Positions 38,989 through 48,557 of a stretch of 48,557 bases of DNA are shown here, one piece after another. The notes beneath the pieces are model-generated. The model saw only the letters and a program-made list of their open reading frames with translations, did not search any database and was not told where the DNA came from. Every line of letters begins with the position of its first letter. Within the stretch, counting starts at the first letter, position 1. Source of the stretch: Paulinella micropora. Lineage: Eukaryota > Cercozoa > Imbricatea > Euglyphida. The stretch spans positions 421,804-470,360 of the forward strand of contig BJOX01000060.1 of NCBI GenBank assembly GCA_009731375.1. The letters run 5' to 3'. The translations under genes and the position numbers were made by a program.

Positions 38989-41900
38989 CTACAGTTTTGG
39001 AAAGATTTGGAATACTTTCCAATGATTCCTATCTAGAAAGTCGTTACCAAGCTGCACAAACCCTGCTTGTGCTCTTGAGTTCGCGTTTTGAGATACGACT
39101 GCAGCTAGATTAGCGGTAGGATTAGATTTGCTATGTATCTGCCGCACCTGCCCTCCCATAGTGCGTTCGCCAGGCATAGTCCATATATTGCGTAGGCTAC
39201 CTATCTCTTTCATAGTTGCAATGATATGCTCAACTGCATGGAAAACATAGGCATGATCAGTCGGAGGTAAGTTAGCTAGTACTAGCCTGCGTACATCTCT
39301 TTCCTTCACCTTCAAATCCTCTACATACTGACCTGTTATCATTATGTAGCCTTCACTACCAAACTTACTCTCAGGATCCATAGCACCAAAAAGCTCACAC
39401 AACGCTGCCCATGTGTCATAAGCTCCACCTGTTAATCCGCCTGCAAACCATCAAAGAAAATGAGGGGTATGGGAGGGGTATGAGAGGGGTATGATACCTA
39501 TTTCTTTCGCATCGCTGTAGCAATTAACTGCGTACTTTATGCACTCGTGCATAGTCATGCGACTTTTGGTGCTCTTCGACTTGGGATCACCAAAAGGCAC
39601 AGCAGTTGTTGAATAACCAGATTCTGCACAAAACCTTAACCACCTCTCATAAATTGCCTTCCAATGATTTTGTTTTATCTTTAACAGATTATTTTTAGCC
39701 TTGTATCTTAATTTGATTGCTTTATCTATCTCATATTTTTCCTGTCTCTCTTCTTCGTTTCTTTTCTCTGCTGGTGTTCTGGATTTATTTTTACATTCTT
39801 TAAAAGGTTGAATCGATATACTTCTTATTCCTTTGAACAAGGGCAACATATAACGCAAAACAATACCATAACCAATGCTATGCGCGAAATCTGCATCACA
39901 TCTTCGTAAACAGGAGCGTTCCAACAAAAGCAGTGGACTTCTCCCTGTAAATCCGTTTATTTCTTCCCCACGCGCGTCAGCTGCAGCGCCAAACAGCTCA
40001 TACTCATCTGTTGTTTTTCTCCTACACGGGGGTTCGTCAACGAGCCAACTAACACGTTTCTTATCTCCATCTATTTGCTTTCCTCTGCACCAGCTGTAAG
40101 GGCAGCCTCGTACACTTTTGGGGCCGATATGACACATAATGTCACACATGGCTGGCGTGTCGGCACATATACAGTAAATGTGCACTTTCTGTTCTACAAG
40201 TTTAGTGAAAGTCGCTTCGCACCATGGCCACGAATTACTTGGCTTTTCACCGTACGGCAAAATATCAAAAATTTCAGTGTTCCATTTTCTATTTTTATGT
40301 TGTTGTTCAAAGTCCATTACTCTACCAGTAGTTAGTGTTTGTGATTTTTTTTTAGCACGCTTACACTTCTGTATCGGGGACACATCCCATGACCAACAAA
40401 TCGACAGCCAGTTTTTCACATCCTACATACAATTTCGATGGGAATATGAATATTTGAAAAAAAGTAAAAAGTAAAAAAAACTTTTACTATTAGTACTTGT
40501 AACTTTTTGAGAGCGAGAGAGAGAGGTGGGGTATGACAGGGGTATCATACCCGGGTATGGGACAGGGGTATCATACCCGGGTATCATACATACATCATCA
40601 ATGACAGGTCCCGGTTCGACACTGGCAGCTATAGTGTCTTACGCTACATACATACATACATACATACATCTTTATCGACATCATATGGGACAGGGGTATG
40701 GGAGGCGGGGTATGAGACAGGGGTATGGGACAGGGGTATGAGAAACGGGGTATGGGACAGGGGTATACGTAGAGAGGCGGGGTATGAGACAGGGGTATGG
40801 GACAGGGGTATGGGACAGGGGTATGAGACAGGGGTATGGAACAGCGGTATGAGAGGCGGGGTATGGGACAGGGGTATGAGACAAGCGGTATGGGACAGGG
40901 GTATGAGAGGCGGGGTATGAGAGACAGGGGTATGGTACAGGGGTATGAGAGGGGTATGACAGGCGGGGTATGAGAGGGGTATGCGAGGCGATGTATGAGG
41001 GGTAGCTTATTGCAGAACGCGGGGCATAGTGGAATAATATTTAATCACAGACTAAGTCACTACCTTTACCTCTAGAGGCAAATTCTTCAAATAATCCTCA
41101 TATTATCTAGGGCTGTCGCTGGCGTCTCCAATACTCTCCAACGGCCGATCTCGAATGGACACATAACCAGGGACCCGCATTGCCTCAGCTTTCTTGTAGT
41201 CGCGCTCTTTTGCATCCACCAGGAGCGCACGTCTGGCTGGATGAGCGCGTAGTCCCTCGAGCCAGCCACGAATGCTAAAATCATTAACGGATATGGCGCG
41301 TGGACACATACACATGCAGGGATGTCAGTGTTGCTTGGCCAGCGGCCACAACTTGTATATCCTTGGGTATGCGGAAAGATTAGAGAAGCCAAGAATGCGA
41401 CAAAATCTTATCTTCCTTAACCTTGCCGTAACAACAACAAGTTGTACATCCCTGAGTATGCGCTAATGCAAGCATGAGCCAGCCGCGAATGCTAAAGTGA
41501 TAGAGGATATAATGTGGTATGGCGGGAGATAGAGATTACTTCCTGTGATAAAAGCTGAGCGCGTCAGTCCTGGGGCGTCGACATGTTTGGCACGCTTCCA
41601 AGCCGCTTCTGTGCCTCCAATACAACCCTTCCCGACACTGGTTCCTGCAAACTTCCAATTTTTCGAACCCCCCGGTTCCTGCAACTTCCCGAATATCATA
41701 GATCAGTGTCTGGAGATTAGGCCAATTAATTCCGTCCGGGCAAATCAACACTCCTAGGATGTCCCATAACTTAATCGCAGCAGTCTTGGACACGGAAGGG
41801 TGCTTCTCTTTCCATCTCATCACCAGCTCGAACGCCTCAGCAATGGTCACGCCACCATGCTCTCCCATAGCCCGACCAATCAAAACCGATAATCGCGTGT

Positions 41901-42000
41901 ACGGCTGATGTCGGCCCCGTTCCTCCCTGCCTCCATGCAGGCATCCGGCGACGCGCTCCTTGGCTTCCCTGCGGGTACGACGCAGCTTCTTGGCCGACAT
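38989..42000 (-). CDS. CACTA-like (tnp2-type) transposase, multi-exon
   Basis: Minus-strand exons: 42000-41540 (ATG start), from 41274 to about 41100, 40422-39498, and 39440-38989 (TAG end). The join 41540 to 41274 and the 57-nt intron 39497-39441 keep phase. Domain signs, in order: a zinc-binding-like start (EVCRNQCREGLYW ... CQTCRRPRT), IRGWLEGLRAHPARR, YCICADTPAMCDIMCHIGP then CPYSWCRGKQ (the GD-x-PA-like and Cys-x2-Cys region of PF02992 transposases), and LPPTDHAYVFHAVEHIIATM ... GERTMGG, the region after the core. At least one exon between 41100 and 40422 is unresolved, and much of the catalytic core is not identified. These enzymes move CACTA DNA transposons by cut and paste. The 57-nt intron consists of CATACCCC repeats. 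Confidence 0.6.
40530..41010 (+). repeat. GGGACAGGGGTAT minisatellite
   Basis: Tandem units of 12-16 bp (GGGACAGGGGTATGAGA, AGGCGGGGTATG) with a CATA microsatellite at 40645-40670. It lies between exons of the transposase gene. The same unit, in either orientation, occurs across the right flank. Confidence 0.9.
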
Positions 42001-42929
42001 GGCATGAAGATAATCTGCACAAACAAAAATACGAATGCGACCTCATATTACCCCTCCCATACCCCAATGCACAGAAATTGGAAGCTTGTTGAATAAAGTG
42101 CTAGGGTTTCTGGGGCCGCATCGAGTAAAAACTGGTGAGGTTTATTTTCTTTTTTTGTCCACACCAGCTTATTTTCGAATTGCCAGTAGCAAGAAATTGG
42201 GAGCTTGTTGAATAAAGTGCTAGGGTTCCTGTCCCGAACAATTTATCCAACACATATATCTAAGTAGTACCCCTCCTTAGTACAATTTATGCAACATAAT
42301 AATAATTATGAATGCGACTTTGCGACCTCATACTCCTTCCATACCCCTCATACCCCATACATGGCATGAGGAGAACCTGCACCGACAAAAATACGAATGC
42401 AACCTCATACTATTACCCCTCCCATACCCCACCCATACCAAAATACAAAGAAATTTGGAGCTTGTTGAATAAAGTGCTAGGGTTTAAGTTTCAAGGAGAA
42501 AGGCAAGATGGCGAAGACGCTGCTGATGCCAGCTTCTGGTTTGTCGCCAAGGAGACTCAGCTGCATATATCCAGGCAAATACAGTACTCACGATGTCGAC
42601 ATAGGCAGTCAAGATTATTCTCATCAAAATAGTGGATTTAACGTGGATTTAGGGAAGTCAGAGAAGAATAATCGTTGACATACACCCAGAGATGTTATTG
42701 TTGCTTGGTCAGCAGCCACAACTTGTAATATTAACTCTTTGTATTTGCTAATGCATCAGCAAGCCACGAATACTAAAGTAACTGGAACTGTCAGAGCCAG
42801 AGCAAGAGTCGGCGCGGCCTCATACCCCAAATATGAATGCAACTTTGCGACCTCATACCCCTCATACCCCTCATACCCTATACTCCCATACCCCAAATAT
42901 GAATGCAACTTTGCGACATCATACCCCCG

Positions 42930-42966
<37 letters not shown>

Positions 42967-43099
42967 GTCAGAGAGAGTCCTGGAACTGTCAGAGCCAGAG
43001 CAAGAGTCGGCACGGCCTCATACCCCTCCCATACCCCATACACCATACCCCTCATACCCCAAATATGAATGCGACCTCATACCCCAACCATACCCCCGC

Positions 43100-43158
<59 letters not shown>

Positions 43159-43298
43159 GAGAGACCGTCAGAGCGAGTACTGGAACTGTCAGAACCAGAG
43201 CAAGAGTCGGCGCGGCCTCATACCCCTCCCATACCCCATACACCATACCCCAAATATGAATGCAACTTTGCAACCTCATACCCCAACCATACCCCCGC

Positions 43299-43348
<50 letters not shown>

Positions 43349-44010
43349 TCAGAGAGAGTACTGGAACTGTCAGATCCAGAGCAAGAGTCGGCGCGGCCTC
43401 ATACCCCTCCCATAACCCCATACCCCCATACCCCTCATACCCCAAATATGAATGCAACTTTGCGACCTCATACACCCCAATACACAGAAATTGGGAGCTT
43501 GTTAAATAAATTGCTAGGGTTTCTGGGGCCGCATGGAATCTGTTTGAATTTACGCCAGGACTGATAGCAGTTTGAATTTACGCATAAACAAAAAGACAGA
43601 GTTATAATATTTGCTTGGTCAGCAGCCGCAACTTGTATAACTGTGTATTTGCTAATGCATCAGCAAGCCACGAATACTAAAGTAACTGGAACTGTCAGAG
43701 CCAAAGCAAGAGTCGGCGCGGCCTAATATCCCTCCCATACCCCATACCCCGCATACCCCAAATATGAATGCACTCTCTCCTGTCCCATACACCGGGGTAT
43801 GATACCGGGATATCATACCCGGGGTATGATACCAACTTTGCGACCTCATACCCCACCTTGCAACGAATGCTGAAATCATAACGGATGTGCAAATAAACAA
43901 AAACACCGAGATGTCAGTGTATGGTTGGTCAGCAGCCACAACTTGTATAACTCTGTGTTTGCGCTTATGCAAGCATGAGCAAGCCACGAATACTTAAGTC
44001 ATAGAGGTAT
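41262..44010. repeat. Dispersed repeat family, at least five copies
   Basis: The core (GCCACGAATACTAAAGT ... GATGTCAGTGT ... TTGGTCAGCAGCCACAACTT ... GCTAATGCA) occurs at about 41262-41375, 41410-41510, 42690-42780, 43600-43690 and 43860-44010. A second unit, GAGCTTGTTGAATAAAGTGC, occurs near 42080, 42190, 42460 and 43495. A third, GTCCACACCAGCTTA ... GCCAGTAGCAAG, occurs near 42158 and 44090. I see no coding capacity, and the ends are unclear. Confidence 0.75.
42781..43400. repeat. Tandem array, about 180-200 bp unit
   Basis: Starts of TGGAACTGTCAGAGCCAGAG fall at 42781, 42979, 43179 and 43359, with further single copies at 43685 and 44449. Each unit joins that segment, CATACCCC repeats, an AAATATGAATGCAACTTTGC segment and a (GA)n tract. 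On minus the unique part reads DSCSGSDSSSTLSDG, so an exon fragment may have been amplified. Confidence 0.8.
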
Positions 44011-44129
44011 AATAGGGTGGGTCCTACTTGATGTTTGAGACATGGAACATAAGCTGCTGAGGTCTATTTTTTTTTCTTTTCTTTTTTTGTCCACACCAGC
44101 TTAATCTCCACTGCCAGTAGCAAGCACTA

Positions 44130-44169
<40 letters not shown>

Positions 44170-44367
44170 CCCTCCCTCAGAAGTAGTCGTAGTAATCGAT
44201 ACCACAATCACCCTGGACAAGAAAGAATAAAAAATCAGACATAAGCAGATCAGATGGCAGAGGGAAATAGTAGAAGTAGTAGTAGCTGCATACCCCTCAT
44301 ACCCCATACCCTATACCCCTCATACACCAAGTATGAACAACAGTTACTTTGCGACCTCATACCCCCG

Positions 44368-44426
<59 letters not shown>

Positions 44427-44700
44427 GAGAGAGACCGTCGGATAGAGTACTGGAACTGTCAGAGCTAGAGCAAGAGTCGGACATGGCGCCAGAGTCATCG
44501 TCCATGATATCTTGGTCACCTACTTGAAAGAGAAAGATGCGTTTTGCATCAACACTTGGTAGAAAAAAAGTCAACGGGAAGGATAAACTAGTAAGTAGCA
44601 GTAGAAGTAAATAGTAGTAGTAGTAGTAGTAGTAGTAGTAGCCCCATACCCGTCCTATACCCCCCCATACCCTCTATACCCGCACAACAGGCTTGAGAGA

Positions 44701-44760
<60 letters not shown>

Positions 44761-45440
44761 TAGTAGTAGTAGTAGTAGTGGTGGTATAGTACTAGCAGCC
44801 CCATACCTCTCCATACCCCTCCTATACCCACCATACCCGCACAACAGGTTTGAGAGAGAGAGAGAGAGGCAAACCTTCCAAGAAAGAGTCTGTAGATATA
44901 GCTATATGAAGCTGAAACCCGACTGTTGTAACGCAGATGACCTCAGCGAATCCTTGGGTTCAGCTATATCTACGTTACGTAAATCACTTTGACAAATTTT
45001 GACTTAAGAGTAAGCAAGAGGAAACAGTACCTTCAGACAAGGAATCATCACTCGATTCCTCAGACAATACCGTACCGCGACGATGAATCATCTTGAGAAC
45101 CGTTTGACGACTCCTAGTATGCTCAACGAAATTTTGAGTAGCGGTGGAGCAGGAGGCGTCCCACACAGCTTGAGGTAGCAAAAGGCATCAAAGTTAAGCC
45201 AAAGCGGCAGGGTTGCTAGTATGTTAGCAAGGTTGATGTAGGGAACAAGCAAGAGGGGATTCCCAAACAAAAAGTGCTGCGCCAAAAAAGGGGCTTGGTA
45301 ACCGCTACAAGGTACGGAAACGGTCCGTTTTTGCACAATGTGGAGGTTCCGGCCTCTTGAAACCAAAAATCTAAACAAAAAGTCAACGCAAACAACGGCG
45401 CTGAATGGACGCACAAATGGACCCGGNNNNNNNNNNACGC
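44011..45440. other. Repeat-rich stretch, no firm gene
   Basis: Poly-T (44131-44169), (GA)n (44372-44420 and 44700-44757), GTA trinucleotide runs, CATACCCC tracts and a 10-N gap at 45427. ACGCACAAATGGACCC occurs on both sides of that gap, so the gap may hide a short tandem copy. Possible exons near 44860-45000 lack support. Confidence 0.4.
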
Positions 45441-45444
45441 ACAA

Positions 45445-45927
45445 ATGGACCCAGCTCAAAAAGTCAGAGGGCGCTGGCATACCTCCCGCCTTGGGTTTTT
45501 GCCTTGTGTCGAGACTCGAGAGACTCGAGAGTCCCCGAACGGTCAAGACATCGACGTTCTCATGTCGTCGTCTCAAGAGGAAGGTACCAAACATTCTTTG
45601 CAGTGCTTCTCCGAATTTTGCTTGATTGCTTTGTACTTAGAAGCCATGAAAACGGAAAGCCCCGAGAAGAAGACAAAAAAAGAAGAATCCACCGAGGAAG
45701 ACGACAAGGAAGAGTCAGAAGCAGGGGAAAAATCAGAAGCCGAGCAAGAACCAGAAGCAGAGGAGGAGGACGACAACATCACCAACGACAGGTGTGATTG
45801 TGTGTGTGCGTGTGCAAGTTGCTGTGTGTGTGCGTGCGTGCTAATACTACTACTACTACTACTACTACTAGTACTACTACTACTACTACTACCACTACTA
45901 CTACTACTAATTTACTACTACTACTTA

Positions 45928-45980
<53 letters not shown>

Positions 45981-46288
45981 GCTACTATTGCTACTATTAC
46001 TACTACTACTTACTACTACTTACTACTACTACTACTACTGCTAATGCCAAAATAAAAACTACTACTGCTACTACTACTGCTAATGCCAAATAAAAACTAC
46101 TACTGCTACTACTACTACTACCACTACTATTCTCTCTCTCTCTCTCTCTCTTTCCCTCTCTCTCTTTCTCTCTCTCTCTTTCTCTTTCTCTCTCTCTCTC
46201 ACCCTCTCTCTCTCTCTCTCTCTCTCTTTGTGAACCTCTCTCTGTCTCTCTGTTTCTCTCTTTCTGTCAGTGTCTCTGTGTGTGTGTG

Positions 46289-46324
<36 letters not shown>

Positions 46325-46329
46325 TGAAC

Positions 46330-46370
<41 letters not shown>

Positions 46371-46426
46371 AACCCCTCTCTGTCTCTCTGTGAACCTCTC
46401 TCTGTCTCGTTTCTCTCTTTCTGTCA

Positions 46427-46461
<35 letters not shown>

Positions 46462-46636
46462 TGAACCTCTCTCACTATCTCCCTCTCTGTCTCTCTCTGT
46501 CTCTCTCTCATCTAGATACTGGAAAGTACCAAAGCACATCAAAAAAGAGCGACCGATACTCGTCTCACCGTTCCCAGGCATCCAGAGACTATGGGACCTT
46601 GTCAAGGACAAGGAGGAGGATAAGTTACCGGTATAG

Positions 46637-46669
<33 letters not shown>

Positions 46670-46815
46670 GTCTCCCCTCATAGTATACCCTCCCATACCC
46701 CTCCCATACCTCTCTCTCTCTCTCCTCTCTCTTTCTCTCCCTCCTCTCTCTCATCTCATCATCTCTCATCTCTTTCTCTCCTCATACCCTCCCATACCCG
46801 TCCTATACCCCTCCC

Positions 46816-46869
<54 letters not shown>

Positions 46870-47368
46870 TTTTTGTTCTTGTGTGGCCGGACTGCTTGCG
46901 TTTTGGAAATGTATTGTTTGTTTTTCATTTCTGATGCATGTGGATGGTTTCTCTTTCGCTCCTCCCTGCTTCCTGTTCACTTTACTGCATTTTGCCTTGG
47001 GCTTGCCTTGTGTGTTTTCCATACCCCCCTCCTACTTGGTTTTTTTTTTCGTTCGATTTTTTGTTCTTGTGTGGCCGGACTGCTTGCGTTTTGGAAATTT
47101 ATTGTTTGTTTTTCATTTTGATGCATGTGGATGGTTTCTCTTTTGCTCCTCCCGGCTTCCCGTTCACTTTACTGCATTTTGCCTTGGGCTTGCCTTGTGT
47201 GTTTTCCATACCCCCCTCCGACTTGGTTTTTTTTTTCGTTCGATTTTTTGTTCTTGTGTGGCTGGACTCTTTCTTTGCTTGTAGAAAAAATGTGCCAATC
47301 ATCCCTTAATTTACTTCGACACCGCCCAACAAATGAAAAACCACCACTTAGGACGGTGCCAAACTTGA
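45445..47368 (+). CDS. Four-exon host gene, acidic, unknown function
   Basis: Exons 45445-45583, 45641-45791, 46516-46630 and 47285-47368 join in phase at all three GT-AG introns (57, 724 and 654 nt), which is strong support. The start could be ATG 45445 or ATG 45559 (MSSSQEE). Exon 2 is highly acidic and Lys-rich (TESPEKKTKKEESTEEDD). Exon 3 is globular (YWKVPKHIKKERPILVSPFP). Exon 4 ends in a Cys/His-rich tail (KKCANHPLIYFD ... NHHLGRCQT) that could bind zinc, stopping at TGA 47366-47368. The length is about 125-165 residues. The two long introns are filled with microsatellite and a 189-bp tandem duplication. The acidic run is similar in style to that of the DUF7869-like gene, but no family is recognised. 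Confidence 0.6.
45841..46515. repeat. Intronic (CTA)n and (CT)n microsatellite
   Basis: About 280 bp of CTA then about 380 bp of CT with repeated GTGAACCTCT interruptions. It fills intron 2 of the 45445-47368 gene and provides its polypyrimidine tract. Confidence 0.95.
46866..47284 (+). repeat. 189-bp tandem duplication in intron 3
   Basis: The unit CGATTTTTTGTTCTTGTGTGG ... TACTTGGTTTTTTTTTCGTT occurs at 46866-47054 and 47055-47243. A third, truncated copy from 47241 ends at the acceptor TTGCTTGTAG (47284). A young duplication, with few differences between copies. Confidence 0.9.
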
Positions 47369-47803
47369 CGAAGAGATCATGCACGGTACCCCCCCCCCCC
47401 CAACACACACACAGACACGCACACATTTCACGGTATTGTTTAGTCATGCGTTCCTTCCTGGGGCAAGGCAAAGACACCAAGCGTAAGGTAGCCTGGCTAG
47501 GGAGGACGGACTACCCAAAGAACATGCAGAAATAGACCATGGCGATCCTTCAAGCGGTCTTTCTATTGACCTATATCTATCTATACCTATCTACCTTTAT
47601 TTATTTATTTATTTATTTATTTATTTTTCTTTTTTGTTATGATTATTTTCATTTATTTTATTTTATTTTATTTTATTTATTATTATTGTTATTTTTTTTT
47701 TTTGGTGACATATTGTCTGCTAGGAGTATGGTTTCACTGTCAAGGGAGCCAAGGATGTTATGTCCATTCGTCTTGGCAAACTTAGTCCCCTCCTCCCCTC
47801 TGC

Positions 47804-47843
<40 letters not shown>

Positions 47844-47873
47844 TTTATACCTTAATGATAATAATAATAACAG

Positions 47874-47904
<31 letters not shown>

Positions 47905-47907
47905 AAT
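47369..47907. other. Spacer with C, CA, TTTA and CT tracts
   Basis: No supported gene. Small microsatellites at 47390-47420, 47598-47690 and 47805-47842. A short frame near 47450-47535 could be an exon but has no support. Confidence 0.4.
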
Positions 47908-48141
47908 AGTGCTTCTCTGTCAATGGCTGATGCAAATCTGCACATGCGCCTCCATCGTCTCACCTGTGAGGGGAGTACGAAGAATTGACGATAAGGCTCT
48001 AATGACACCCCCGCACGGGCAGTTCCAACACTTCCAGACGGACCGGTATGTTCAATGAAATACTGGTGGCACCCACGGGAATCGAACTGGCGACAGGGCC
48101 CAGATGGTAGAACTTGACCACTGGGCTATCACGGTGTCCAT
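47908..48141 (-). repeat. tRNA-derived SINE copy 5
   Basis: Full-length copy, almost identical to copy 3, flanked by TAA microsatellite on both sides. The A box (TAGCCCAGTGG) and B box (AGTTCGATTCC) are intact on the minus strand. Confidence 0.88.

Positions 48142-48557
<416 letters not shown>

Overview
The window is eukaryotic nuclear DNA from an organism I cannot name. Several genes can be pieced together from short exons whose phases agree across GT-AG introns of mostly 48-62 nt (for example 9503-9550, 10337-10393, 39441-39497, 45584-45640). The flanking DNA is packed with microsatellites, CATACCCC/GGGGTATG minisatellite, tRNA-derived SINEs and a CACTA-like DNA transposon. No bacterial operons, rRNA genes or intact tRNA genes are visible. 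Runs of N mark assembly gaps, and many of them abut C or G homopolymers.

Left flank (1-11,938). Microsatellite-rich host DNA with a small three-exon gene end (653-1037), a coiled-coil exon (2514-2725), a probable partial gene (about 5200-5700), a foldback, a TTAGGG-like interstitial tract and a 33-bp minisatellite. The best host gene is at 8536-11250. It is a DUF7869-like, transposase-derived protein with RGG boxes and two RanBP2-type zinc fingers, whose 3' exon-intron module has been tandemly copied.

Central element (about 11,938-35,795). Composition and gene density change abruptly, starting inside a coding sequence. The genes are long, mostly intronless, tightly packed on both strands and often end at or next to AATAAA. 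Readable products are mainly membrane proteins I do not recognise (15932-17752, 20092-20469, 15417-15645, 30373-32558), a seven-finger C2H2 protein (20629-21363), a GT32-like type I membrane protein (27517-28492), a coiled-coil protein, and a Fanzor (eukaryotic TnpB relative) remnant at 29748-30145. A motif of about 65-75 bp (GTGCCAAGTGTAAGAC ... CGAGCTTTAAT ... GGCGCGCC) recurs about 18 times, including a roughly 170-bp-period array. A 200-bp direct repeat brackets the right third. One 2-kb gene has an inverted, internally deleted second copy. Many genes carry frameshifts or stops. I read this as a degraded endogenous large DNA virus-like element or giant mobile element of unassigned lineage. 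An assembly chimera is the main alternative. A block of microsatellite and 13-bp minisatellite (23.7-26.3 kb) lies inside it.

Right flank (35,796-48,557). This begins with a CATACCCC foldback exactly where the element's last repeat stops. It continues with five SINE copies with (TAA)n tails, duplicated AT-rich segments, the multi-exon CACTA-like transposase gene on the minus strand (38989-42000), nested arrays of dispersed repeats, and a phase-consistent four-exon gene of unknown function (45445-47368) whose long introns are microsatellite and a 189-bp tandem duplication.
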